DNA of 64,000 nt from NCBI RefSeq assembly GCF_014805685.1, contig NC_060892.1, positions 13,410,990-13,474,989 of the forward strand. The letters are read 5' to 3'. Of the stretch, positions 1 to 10,715 are shown in pieces (position 1 is the stretch's first letter; each line of letters begins with the position of its first letter). This stretch comes from Silurus meridionalis. Lineage: Eukaryota > Chordata > Actinopteri > Siluriformes > Siluridae. A program made the translations under genes and the position numbers. Under the pieces are notes generated by a model. That model was not told the DNA's origin, ran no database searches, and saw only the letters and a list, made by a program, of their open reading frames with translations.

Positions 1-45
1 CACGTCATACACACTGTCTCTGGACAGCAGAGACACAAAGACATA
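1..45 (-). CDS. gramd2a: gramd2a exon, end of GRAM domain (cut by window edge)
   Basis: On the minus strand a T-rich tract ending in TTTCAG precedes a frame reading YVFVSLLSRDSVYDV. This matches the last conserved strand of the GRAM domain in GRAMD2-type proteins. The exon is in phase 0 with the preceding exon (451-549) and runs off the left edge. The rest of the protein, expected to include the C-terminal membrane anchor, lies outside the window. Function is from the family: the GRAM domain is a PH-like fold that binds phosphoinositides at the plasma membrane. Confidence 0.88.
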
Positions 46-404
46 CTGAAAGAAAAAAAACAGCCCACACTTATATAATCCAAAAATAAACTCACAGCTT
101 ATGATTTATGTCACCAAGTGGCAGACTGAGGCTTAAAGGTTAAAACTGTGCAACTCAAATACCATTTTTTTATCAATCTGCAAATCCTCTGTACACTTCA
201 CCATAACTTATTTTTGCTGTTTTTATGTATGTTAAAACATTGCCATTATTTATTACTATAAACTACAATCATCTTACTGATCGTGTAACAGTGTCAAAGA
301 ATAAATAAACAGAAAATCACAAAAGTACTTTAAGAAATGGACATACAATTAATGAAAATCTCTTTATAATGCACAGAGTTCAATGTATGTATTTATTTAA
401 ATGA

Positions 405-438
<34 letters not shown>

Positions 439-450
439 ACATATACACAC
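46..450 (-). other. gramd2a intron with GT-repeat donor
   Basis: This is the intron between the two left-most GRAM exons. It is AT-rich, with a CA/GT repeat at 404-450 immediately next to the donor. I see no other gene. Confidence 0.8.
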
Positions 451-549
451 CTTTTGACTGCTGTCTGTGGTGATGGCCAGGCCGTTGGGGACGAGCCCTG
501 CTGTCTTGTGTTTCTTTACCAATCGAACAGACACTATGGGGATGCACAC
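451..549 (-). CDS. gramd2a: gramd2a exon, core of GRAM domain
   Basis: This 99-bp phase-0 exon encodes 33 residues beginning VCIPIVSVRLVKKHK and ending NGLAITTDSSQK. That is the central GRAM-domain block, and it is much closer to GRAMD2A than to GRAMD2B (GRAMD3), which has diverged motifs here. The acceptor is TGTGTGCAG and the donor is AAG followed by GTGTGT. The donor runs directly into a GT-repeat tract, and a CT-repeat tract lies about 33 bases upstream of the acceptor. Because 99 is a multiple of three, skipping would delete 33 residues of the domain in frame. Confidence 0.92.
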
Positions 550-577
550 CTGCACACAGAGAGTCAGACCAATTAAG

Positions 578-637
<60 letters not shown>

Positions 638-924
638 AAAAGACAGAAATTGTGGGTCAAGAGCCCAACAAGCAGCACAAAAGAGGCTGTGTAGCATTAC
701 CTTGTTTAACAGAGCACAAAAAGCAGCTATGGCTCAGAGCCAGGATTAAAACTTTTCACAGATCTCTGTTTACAGCTTAATAATAAGTAAAGCACATTAT
801 TATCATGATCTGTGACTCAGTGTGTAAGACATGTATCACAGTTGGTGAGAGGAAGTAGGCAGTGGTGAAGATTAAGATGGCAGACATAATGATGATGTGG
901 TTTAACAGAAATTCTTCTGCATAC
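550..924 (-). other. gramd2a intron
   Basis: A short intron with GA dinucleotide repeats at 582-636 (CT repeats in the transcript). Apart from that repeat I see nothing in it. Confidence 0.8.
582..636. repeat. (GA)n microsatellite
   Basis: About 27 uninterrupted GA units. In the gramd2a transcript it is a CU repeat 33 bases upstream of the acceptor at 549. Confidence 0.98.
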
Positions 925-1028
925 CTTAATGTCCTTTCCAAAGATGTTGGCATAGAAACACAGCCAGTTTTGGGAGATGTAGAGTCTGCCCTGTAGCAGA
1001 ATGTCTCGCAGAAGAGCACAGGAGTACA
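925..1028 (-). CDS. gramd2a: gramd2a exon, first half of GRAM domain
   Basis: This 104-bp exon starts with two bases that complete a valine codon and encodes YSCALLRDILLQGRLYISQN, then continues to FGKDIK. This is the hallmark GRAM region (CAL..D.L.QGRLYIS.NWLCF). The acceptor is CTCTCTAG, and its polypyrimidine tract is a pure CT repeat (the GA repeat at 1031-1085 read on the minus strand). The donor is AAG followed by GTATGC. The codon split by the intron joins correctly to exon 3072-3144. Confidence 0.92.
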
Positions 1029-1030
1029 CT

Positions 1031-1085
<55 letters not shown>
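1031..1085. repeat. (GA)n microsatellite at a splice acceptor
   Basis: About 27 GA units with one AA interruption. On the minus strand it is the polypyrimidine tract that ends in the CTCTCTAG acceptor of exon 925-1028. Confidence 0.98.
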
Positions 1086-1089
<4 letters not shown>

Positions 1090-3071
1090 TTATAGACATA
1101 TTTGGTTATGTCAGTATAACTGGCTGAACTGAGAGTACGACTTGATGAAGTGATGAAAAGCAATAAAACAGAGAAGCCATAAAACAAACTGCCTGATTTC
1201 AAAACCTCGGATCGAATGTTTTGATACAGCTACAGATTTATTCAAAACTTGAGGCTACATATCTCTATTCACATTCCTTTGACCATCGCAGCAATTTTTA
1301 ATATTTACCATGTGGCCATGACTTGTTTGTGTCAAAGAATTCTGTATTTTCTAAAGTAGCATTGTGTGCAAAAGGTAAAGTAAATGCTGACACATTACAA
1401 TTAGTCACACACTGCATAAAACATGACATTATACTTCAATCAATATAATATAATATAATATAATAATATGAGTGGCAGTCTGGGAAAATCCTTCACACTG
1501 TGAAATTGACATGTCTGACCAGTCCAAACATTTTTTTTTCTCTGTAATATTTTAATTCCCCATTTGAAATCTTTTCAGATTATCAGAAGGCAGTGAGAGT
1601 GTAGGATATGTCGCAGAATTAAGGCTGGAGCTCCATCAATAATACAAGAGTGAGTAGGGGATAGGTGAGTGCAGGTCACCAGGTTATACATAGAACTGGG
1701 ATTGATTTTTATGGTACTGGGAAAGCTAGCTAATAGGCCAATGGATTGATAGTCCTAAGGATTTTAAAAGGTCCAATTGACAATGGGGGCCTAATGAAGG
1801 TTGGGCCCAGATGCCTCCTAGGATTGGCTGTGAGAAACGTCATCTGAATAGCAGCTTCATACTTTCTGCCAGAAGCTGCTCTTTTGGGAAACCCCTACTT
1901 TCTTCTGTTCTGCAAACATAAGTGAAGAATTGACTCAATGAATGCCCCTTGAAAAATGCAACAGGAGGGTGTGAGAGTATTCCAACAACATCAAGGGTTC
2001 ATCAAAACAAAGCATCTGGGTAAAGGAGTTGGTTGACTCAGTCTGGCCTGTAGGTTCAGGATAAAAAATCTTCACATAGGCGAATCACAGCCCCCAAGAG
2101 GTGACAGCAAGCTTCAAAAACAACTCGTAAACTTTAAAGAAACTTGGTCTTTTTAACCAAAAAAAGTTTAAGCAGAGAAATAAACATACAAGCTTTCCAA
2201 GAAACCACTCCACAATGATCAGTATCACCACCCTCCCTGAGGACATTAGCAAACTCGAAACAAATTCCAATCAAAGATGGGGCCATAGGTGAGAGGGAAT
2301 GGGCAAGGGATGAAACAAGCTGGTATGGGTGGATAGCAAGTCCCAATCTTGAAAAAGCAAGATTTTTGCTGCCCTATAAAACAACACAACATACAACTTT
2401 TGTTGGGGCACTGGAGATTGTGGAAGCAATACCACAATCTGATGTATAAAAGACATCAAATTTCATTATGAATTAAGCCTCAGGATCAGGCACATAATCA
2501 CGTAAACTCCTTGTCACCAGGAACTTCAATGTTCCTTTGGTGAGTTGCGAAAAAAAGAAATGGCATCTTAATTGGCAGATATAATGGTTCAGAGTCTCCC
2601 TGAAAACTTTGTTGATGAATGCAAGAGCATTTATCAGGGTAAATGATATCAACAATTATTCATAGAACCCTGACCCTAATGGTCACGTGTGAAGTGCGGA
2701 GACCGAGGTGGGATTGGGAAGCAGGTCGACTGGGAACCCAGTTACATTTGAGATATAACGATTATGTCAGGATATTACAAAATATTAATAAAAGAGAATA
2801 TTACAAATTAAGAATTCATAAAGGAGAGTTACAGAAGTTAAAGAAACAGACCGACTTTTAAACTTCTTTCTGTGAAACCTAATAAACTAAATGTATTTAA
2901 TGCTATACAAAGAGATTTTGCACTTTTGAACCCAATCGCACTGACACAGAAGTCACCTCAGGTTTCTCTGTAAAAAACGTTAAAATATTAACTGCTCCTG
3001 TGAAGATCGAGGAATCTGAAGACAACGCAGAGAAGTGACATTAGCCCACAGAGATACACACTTAGACTCAC
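1086..3071 (-). other. gramd2a intron, unrecognised sequence
   Basis: Intronic sequence of about 2 kb. The part from roughly 1560 to 2870 is less AT-rich and has several open frames of about 60-75 codons in mixed frames, which suggests decayed transposon debris, but I could not assign it to a family. A short imperfect ATAAT-type repeat lies at 1441-1467. Confidence 0.6.
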
Positions 3072-3144
3072 CCTTCAAAAGGTTCTCCTCCTTGGGGACG
3101 TTGTGGAAGAGTTTATGGTACTGTGAGTTGTACTTGCTGACGGT
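3072..3144 (-). CDS. gramd2a: gramd2a exon, start of GRAM domain
   Basis: This 73-bp exon encodes TVSKYNSQYHKLFHNVPKEE and then NLLK plus one base. The KYN-QYHKLF--VP-EE signature is the entry to the GRAM domain in GRAMD2A. The acceptor is CTCTTCCCAG after a pyrimidine-rich run, and the donor is AAGG followed by GTGAGT. Phases agree with both neighbouring exons. A CA repeat (minus-strand sense) lies about 170 bases upstream of the acceptor. Confidence 0.9.
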
Positions 3145-3311
3145 CTGGGAAGAGGATGAGGCCGGAGGGAGAGAGATGAGCTCGTGCACACAACTTCCCT
3201 GCAGCCTACTTTTCTCTCTCAGCGGCCGGGAGCTCTGCACCAAATTCAGCATGCTGACAATACTGGCACCAACAACACACACTGTGCCTCTCAGGCTCAG
3301 AGAGAGAATGA

Positions 3312-3313
<2 letters not shown>

Positions 3314-3377
<64 letters not shown>

Positions 3378-3390
3378 GTGTGCGTGTGTG
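3314..3390. repeat. (TG)n microsatellite
   Basis: About 38 TG units, with TGCG variants near the right end. It lies in a gramd2a intron, where it is a CA repeat in the transcript. Confidence 0.98.
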
Positions 3391-3595
3391 GTCAGTGTGT
3401 CATATGTACCCCATATCGCTTTCTCTCTTTCCTGTGAACTGATCCTACCTCCACTTACTCTAGTTTCACAAGGACCTCACCAATTCTCTCTGTCTCTCTT
3501 TCTTTCCCCTCTACCTTCTTACTTTTAGCTTTCTCCTATCTCTTTTTCTCTCTCTAGCTCACTTCCTTTATCTCCCTCCCCTTTCTTGCTTACTG

Positions 3596-3741
<146 letters not shown>

Positions 3742-4661
3742 AGACCTGCAGCAGATACTCCCACTGCACCTCAGCGGAAAATGCTTGCAGGCTTGCACCA
3801 GCGTGTGAACTCTCTACCACACTGGTGCTTCCTGTCTCACACACACACCAGTGTTTCGACCAAAGATGGGCTGAGTGTGTCAGCTGCGTAACATACAAGT
3901 TAACGTTTAATCACATTTTATTCATATCATAGCTTTAGGAGTGCTATAGAGCTGAGACAGCTTAATGACTTCCTTCCTGAACAGGCTACTGTGCAAAAGT
4001 GGTTTTTTTTTTTAAAAGTGACTCAAAAGTCACATGACTTCAAGGTGATAAAACCTAACCGATAAAAACACACCAGGTAAGACAGTTACTCTTAGTTAAT
4101 TCTAAATATAGCTTCAAATGAAATTCAAATAACTTAAATTAACAATGAAATGCTCTACAGTAAAACATGTAGAGTAAAAGCCCATCATTCGTCCCCTCAT
4201 AAAACGCAATGGCTGGTTACATCAACATGAGCTCATCTGTGAAATTTGCAAAAGTGATCTACTGCGTTAAAGGATAATATTTTCTCTGACACATCTGTGG
4301 GGGAAAAACTGAAATCACTTATATTAAGTTGATTCAGTTATTCACGTTAAAACACAGAACTCAATTACTATTCAATAACTGCAGTATTAGGAGAGGTGTA
4401 GTTACAAGAGTGAGGAATGTAAATAAGGCCAGCAACAGCTCCTTGGGGGTCTATTTAATTACATACATTGATAATTATTTATCTTAGCTCTAATCTGAGA
4501 ATAGAAGAGAGTAGTCAGAAGAGGTGCAGCATTTTTTTTAAAGAAAGTGCACAGTTTGTTGTGTTCCTACATAAAGATTTTCACCCACCATTAATACTGT
4601 CTTACTATCCTAATTCAATAGCTTTGAAAATATTAGATTAATTATACATCCATATACTCAC

Positions 4662-4719
4662 TGAGCCTCTGGTGACTTTCTTGACATCCTCGCAGGACAG
4701 ATCGTCAAACAGATGCACC
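4662..4719 (-). CDS. gramd2a: gramd2a exon, linker before GRAM domain
   Basis: A 58-bp exon whose first base completes a split codon. It encodes VHLFDDLSCEDVKKVTRGS, corresponding to the acidic or basic linker just before the GRAM domain of GRAMD2A (human has a similar E-E-I-K-K stretch). The acceptor is AAATACCAG and the donor is TCA followed by GTGAGT. The frame continues openly into exon 3072-3144. Recognition rests on phase, splice signals and weak similarity, since this linker is poorly conserved. Confidence 0.8.
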
Positions 4720-4866
4720 CTGGTATTTGAGGAGAAAGGTGAAGCTTGTTAAAGACAATTAAGTGCTATAAACTTGTTTTGGTTGCTCAGCTAAGTAAAA
4801 TGTCTAATAGTAGTAAACCAAAGTGATTAGACTGGAGGTCCAGTCAATCAGAGTTATTGTTGAGAC

Positions 4867-5803
4867 TACAAACTCAATTCCAAAAAAGTTGGGACAATGT
4901 GGAAAATGAAAAAGTACCATTGTGAGGGGAAAAATAAGGTTGTTTTGAATTTGATGGCATGTCTGAAAAAAACACGTCTGACAAAAACGTTTGGACGGGG
5001 CAACAAAAGTCTGGATAAAGAAAGTGTTATTAAATTTAAACATTTGGAGAAACATTTTGCAACTAATCAGGTTAATTGACAACAGGTCAGTAAGATGATT
5101 GGGTATAAATACTATCATAAATAAAGATGGGCAAAGATTACCAATCTGTTAAAGACTGTGTCTACAAATTGTGGAACAATTTCGAATATGTTCCTCAACA
5201 TAAAATTGCAAAGACAAAATATCTCATCATTTACGAATTTTTAAGAATCTGGAGAAATCTCTGTTCACAAAGAGACTTGGAAAAAAAACAATATTGGATG
5301 ACCAGGTGGAAAACTGTTCTGACACCATGTCCTCCGGACTAAAGAGGAGAGGGACTGTTAGAGGAGTCCATATGCCTTTCACTATTTGAAAACATTTGGC
5401 ACATCATAAAACAAAATATAAAACAATGGACACCCAGAACCGTTGAGCAGCTACAATCCTGTATGACACATATGGGACAACATTCCTCTCCCAAAATTTC
5501 AGCAACTAGTCTCCTCAGTTCCCATATTAATACGGACAGAAGATGTGATGCTACAAAGTGGTAAACATTGCCCTGTCCCAACTTTTTTAAAACCTGTTCT
5601 GGCCATTAAATTCCCCTTAAAATGGTTCTCAGTTTAAACATTGCAATGATTTTCAAATCTCATAAGTCAATATTCTATTCTCAGTTTAAACATATATGTT
5701 TTTTGTTTTACTGTAAATAGAATATGGACTTTTAATTTGCAAATCAAATTTTGTTTTTATTTACATTTCGCAGTGTCCCAATTCTTTTGGAATTGGTGTT
5801 GTC
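4867..5803 (+). mobile_element. Decayed Tc1-like (Tc1/mariner) transposon
   Basis: The ends are inverted repeats: CAATTCCAAAAAAGTTGGGA at the left and the reverse complement of a close variant at about 5774-5798. The left end follows a TA. Inside, from 5127 on the plus strand, is the helix-turn-helix start of a Tc1-type transposase (MGKDYQSVKDCVYKLWNNFE, then VPQHKIAKTK). The segment 5381-5563 preserves the transposase C-terminus, with an E-N-I-W-H-I-I-K motif and a stop after the K-W residues. The middle, carrying most of the catalytic DDE core, is deleted and the frame is broken, so this copy cannot be autonomous. Confidence 0.88.
5127..5566 (+). pseudogene. Tc1-like transposase pseudogene with internal deletion
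   Basis: Two recognisable pieces remain: an N-terminal DNA-binding HTH part (5127-5340) and a C-terminal part ending at about 5563. They are joined by a deletion that removes the region between the HTH domain and the final D/E-containing block. Frameshifts and stops separate the pieces. Intact Tc1-like transposases are about 340 residues, and well under half of that remains here. Confidence 0.82.
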
Positions 5804-6013
5804 CTATTAAAGGTTTGTAGGTTTTAGAGCTTTCTAAGCATTGTTGAAGCATTGTATTGCTCTTATACCACAGCAATTTTTTCCAATGATTGCAATCTTT
5901 TAAATGTTATTAAACATTTACTTTCTATCTGTTTATAGCAATATTTAATGTTAATACTGCAAGCCTAATATTACTTGCAGTTGTTGTATATTTGGCAATT
6001 CTAAAATGAATAG

Positions 6014-6039
6014 TATATATATATATATATATATATATT
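6014..6039. repeat. (TA)n microsatellite
   Basis: About 13 TA units in an AT-rich intron. Confidence 0.95.
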
Positions 6040-9000
6040 GTAAAATAAAGTGTTACCTGTTTTTTTATTTATCATTTCATACGTTAATGCATTTTATTTC
6101 ACTTTCACAATTTTACTTATCTATGTTTGTGAATGCATTTACCCTGCAATTAAAAAAAGCCCTTAAAATTATTTTTGTTTGTGGAGCATGCAAAAAAATC
6201 ACATCCCCTACAAAAGCACATAGTGTCACTCTGTGTCGCTTGGATCTTTAACAGTATTGAATTTCTTGTAGACGTCATCAGTCAACTTGTCCTTGCACTG
6301 ACTCAAGAAAGCCTATCAGAGACAACTAGGAGGACAGGGGGTGCTGGCAGTGAGCCAACAGAGCAGCAGCTTGTCTATTGCCTGAAAGAGTCTGTCACCT
6401 TCTTCTCTATATGACCTTACTTTAGCTGACAGGAAGCAAGTGCAGCTGGCAAGGTCTTGCTCCATTAGTCATCCTCTTTCAGCAACCTAATACAGCTTTT
6501 CACTGACAGCCGCAGGGGTTATTTTATGTAATAGAGCGCTGACAGCTCGAGACATGTGGTGATGTATTCGAAAGCCATTCTGATGTGTAAGTTTTATTAT
6601 GAACCTTTAATAAAAAAAAAGCACAGTGGCATCCCAAGGCATATGTTTCCTAATGCATGGACATAATGTTTAACTCATGAAGGGAGCTGAAGTGGAGCTA
6701 ATGACCAGAAGGTATTAGGTCAAACTTAGGACTTCCAGGACACCACCATGTGGCCTAAAACTTCTAGTGAAATTACCTGATTTAAGACGATAAATTAAAA
6801 ATTTATGTAAGAAATCAGAAAATCCTTCCATCTTTGATTCACCAGGTTTACAGGACTGAAGAAATCAAGGAAACTTATCTTTTTTAAACTGAGCATTGTT
6901 CCATACAATCTTTGTGAAATACTGATCAGAGAGGTTGCCATGACCGTGGAAATGACATTAATCAAATATGGATTTTTTTTTCTCCATATAGCAGACACAT
7001 TTTAGTATGTAAGTAGGTATGGAAGCCTGTTTCCACCAATGAATCATTAAAAAAAAGGGTTATTGCGAATTTCTAAGAATTGCATGATACAAACTCCCAA
7101 ATCTGCCTTTTCTTTTCAGAATTGTGAGACATAAACTTGCAATTGTGAGTTAAAAAGTCAGAATTGTGAGATGTAAACTTTGGATGGTTCTGCCTACATC
7201 TGGTAAAAATAAACTGTAAAGGGGGTTTTACTACCTTTACTAAAACCAAACCACCCTATTGTTGGCCTGAATATATAGTAGATCATTGAAGAGTGACCAA
7301 CCAGATCATCTCAACTGTCACATTATGCTTATTAATGCCCCTTTTAATCACTGGAGTTCTAGTACTATGTAGAATTTATTTCGAAAGCTAGAGCCTTTAA
7401 CTATCCACCAAATTCTTGAGGACTGTTCCTCTAGTAAAAATGCACCTACAGTTGAAAATGTTTTATTACAGCTACATCTCTAACTGGTATGTGGATTGTT
7501 GGAAGTATATTTATACACAGTTCTTTGGGGAATTAAAAATTGACAGCTTTCTAATGATTTTCTACTTAAAACCTTGTTTAGAGAGTTCCTCAAATAAATG
7601 TTGAACTTTAAAGGGTTCAGAAGGTGTCCAACTCCTCCACAAGTTCCCATCACTTGAATAATATTTGATAATAACTGGATATTCATTACTTCCATTTTTC
7701 CCATCTACCTATTCCACGGTCTCATTACAAAGAGATTTTGTCATCTTTTAAGCATTTCTATCTTATGTCTGGTTTCTGATACTTCCAGGTTATTGAGAGA
7801 AAGACTCTGAACCCGTCTGGACAAACTTGATGTGTCTTATTTGTATGTTTCCTTTGAAAGGGTTCTCAAGCTGGACACACTCTGAGAAAAAAACAATCTG
7901 CCATCTCTTACATACTGGAGCTCACAAATGTCTGGCTAATATTGATCTGATTTACAGACAAGATTTAAATGGTGCAACCCTGTAAAAAACAGTCCTCAAA
8001 ATGTATTATAATGTGAGCAGCTGAAACTTGGGTGTTTTTTGAGATGTTCCTTCCTGTGTAGGCTTCAATCTAACACATTAGCCACTTCTTTATTTTGGGG
8101 CTGAAGATGTTGACATCTGATAATCTGCACAGGCTACGTGAGAAAGTGAATCTGTCCTTGAGCCAGCAAGCAAACAACCTGCTGTCAATAATTCATCCAA
8201 GGCCAAAGAGCATCAAATGAAAATCAAGTGAAACCCAACCCAGTGCTGCTGAAACAGGCCTGAAGTGAGCCTCTCTGTGAAGGCGGCAGTCATTGTTAGG
8301 ACGGAGCTCAGCAAGTACACTGCGCTCAAAGGCGACAGCCAGCAGCATGCTGTCCAGCCAAATCAGGAGCTGAAACATCCGGCAGACCGTGTGATGTGCT
8401 CTGTGGCTGGTTATGACATAATCCACTCATACCCAGTGTGCTCAGATTATGACAAAATGTGAGCAGAACAATGGGTTCTGTACAAACAAAAAAAAAAACA
8501 GAGCACTTAAATCACCAGAGCAGGGTGTGATTGTGATTCAGGATCTGACTTAATACGTAATCTCTGGTAAGAGAGTATTTAAACAATTTAAAACTGTTTT
8601 TTTAATAATTAATGTAAGTATGATTCACACAGACCTAGACACAAAAAAGGGCTATTAATATTATATTATCTAAAATAAAGGTAAAAAATCTTTTAAAGAT
8701 TATACGAACAATAAAACCAAAACCAGGATGTGAAAATGTAACAATTTTGCTTCTAGTGGTCATGTTTTATGCTTCAAATGTTGGATGAAATGACATCCAT
8801 TTGCATAGAATTCATTATGCGGTCGTTATGGTTTAGGGTTTAATATGAATAAAATAGATAGCAAATGAATAAAAAGGCAGTAATTAATTTAATTATGATT
8901 AACCTCATGTAACTACACCAATAAACATATTGAAAACTTCTTTAAATTTTTCACAATTATACAACTTTGTGAAATAATGTTTATTTATTAAATAATACAC

Positions 9001-9264
9001 AGAAGGCAATCTGCTATACAAGTTCCAATAAAAATTGTAGAAATTACTATTACTATTAAAGAGCTCTTCTCCTAAATTTGCTCTTATAGAAAATTTATAA
9101 ACACACCTTAAGAAAAGCACATAACCACGATATCAACGAATTCAATAAGAGCAATACGTTTGGAAAAGATGTTGAAAAGATGATACTTTCTATATTTTAA
9201 TTATAATGCCAGTAAATAAGTATAAATCTCTTTAAAAGTTAAAGAAGCATTTGTCTTGACTTGC

Positions 9265-9359
9265 CGGAAGTGTTGAGTGTTGTGTGTGTCTTCTTCCTTC
9301 GTGGGCTCTGGCGTGTCCCGTGGTGTTAATAAGCTGACATCCTCAGTTTGGTCACTCAT
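9265..9359 (-). CDS. gramd2a: gramd2a first coding exon with start codon
   Basis: An ATG in the context GAACCATGA opens a 31-codon hydrophilic N-terminus, starting MSDQTEDVSLLTPRDTPEPT and ending NTQHF. It then carries two bases (CG) of an arginine codon. The exon appears to begin at 9369 after TTATTATGCAG, so 10 bases of 5' UTR are included upstream. No GT donor gives the phase required by exon 4662-4719, but CCG followed by GCAAGT, a GC-type donor, does. An unseen exon in the 4.5-kb intron is the alternative. GRAMD2A N-termini are short, acidic and poorly conserved, which fits. Confidence 0.65.
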
Positions 9360-9403
9360 GGTTCTTGACCTGCATAATAACAAGCACAAGACAGACTCAG
9401 AAA

Positions 9404-9432
9404 GTGTGTGTGTGTGTGTGTGTGTGTGTGTC
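9404..9432. repeat. (TG)n microsatellite
   Basis: About 14 TG units, lying about 35 bases upstream of the proposed acceptor at 9369 and read as a CA repeat in the transcript. Confidence 0.95.
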
Positions 9433-10004
9433 TCACCCCATGTCTCAGTTCCACAAGCTGTTTCCCTTGTAGTTCACACACACAGCATTTGCTTTTGCCA
9501 TGTATATAAAAAAATTAAAATCAAATACTGCATCAGACTTAAAAAACAAAAACGATAGTGTCATGAGTGCTGCACTTTTGAACTTATGTACTTATTAGCT
9601 ATTAACAGCATGTCTTCCACCTTCTATGCCCTTCCTTGCTCTAATTGGGCACCTTCATTAAAGTAACATTGAGTCACTGCTGCGTGTATTGACAGGCCTC
9701 TTCCTGTTTTTGATTCACTGCTTAATTCTCCCCAGAGACTCGACACACTGCTGCATAATAAACAGCAATCGAGGATTAGGAGAGACACGGCTCGCGTGCA
9801 AAATAAGCACTTGGAGTGTATTCCATTAACTTGCTTCTATTTATATTAGAAACATGCAGGGTGACGCTCTTCTAAAGGGATATGAGAGAAGGGTACAGGA
9901 AAAGGTGCTAACCTATTCTCAAAGGTCATGCTCAGGCTCTTGCATTGAGCAACTATGGAAAGCCAACAGTGGCAAAAAACCCCACCCTCAAAACTAAATT
10001 TAAG

Positions 10005-10009
<5 letters not shown>

Positions 10010-10084
<75 letters not shown>

Positions 10085-10120
10085 TTATTTATTTATATAT
10101 TTATGTATATATACATATGA
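10010..10120. repeat. (TA)n microsatellite at the end of a MITE
   Basis: About 35 TA units, then TTTA repeats and mixed TA/TGTA units, ending exactly where the terminal inverted repeat of the adjoining MITE should begin. The expected first bases of the MITE end are missing and replaced by this tract. Confidence 0.95.
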
Positions 10121-10679
10121 CTATAAGCCGCTACTTTTTCCCCACGTTTTGAACCCCGTGACTTAAACACCGAAGCGGCTAATATATAGATTTTTCCTGG
10201 GTTTTTCCCGGTTTCACAAACTTCAAGCAAAAAAACTGAACCCCATAACATTAGACCAATGAAATTTCCGAACGGAAACGAAAAAACGCACCTCACCTGT
10301 GTTCTGAGCTGCACGGCTTCGGGAGAAAAAACTTCCACCGGTGGCGCACGACGATGACAAAAAATAAACTCCCGAGAGAAATACAGTGGTACCTTGACCT
10401 ACGAGTTTAATTCGTTCCGTGGACGAGCTCGTATCTCAATTTGCTCGCACATCAAATCAGTTTTCCATATTGAAAATACTTAAAATGGCATTAATCCGTT
10501 CCAACCCTCAAAATGACACGCCGTTTTTATGTTTCATGTTATTAAATTGGAAAATACATTTCTAAATAACAAATCTTGTAAAAAAACATAATAGAAAGAG
10601 TATGTAAAGATATAATAAGGTTTAATTCAGTGTATTTTTCTTGGAGATGAGACGACTTGAGCTAACGAAAACGCAGGTG

Positions 10680-10715
<36 letters not shown>

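Larger units (their letters stand above)
4720..9264 (-). other. gramd2a intron between start exon and linker exon
   Basis: A 4.5-kb AT-rich intron holding a decayed Tc1-like transposon (4867-5803) and a short (TA)n tract (6014-6039). The remaining stretches, including 5804-9264, show nothing I recognise. If the proposed start exon is correct, this intron begins GC rather than GT. Confidence 0.6.

Noticed and set aside
1560..2870. Possible retrotransposon debris in a gramd2a intron
   Set aside because: Base composition and short frames suggest old transposon sequence, but I could not identify reverse transcriptase, integrase, LTR or terminal motifs.
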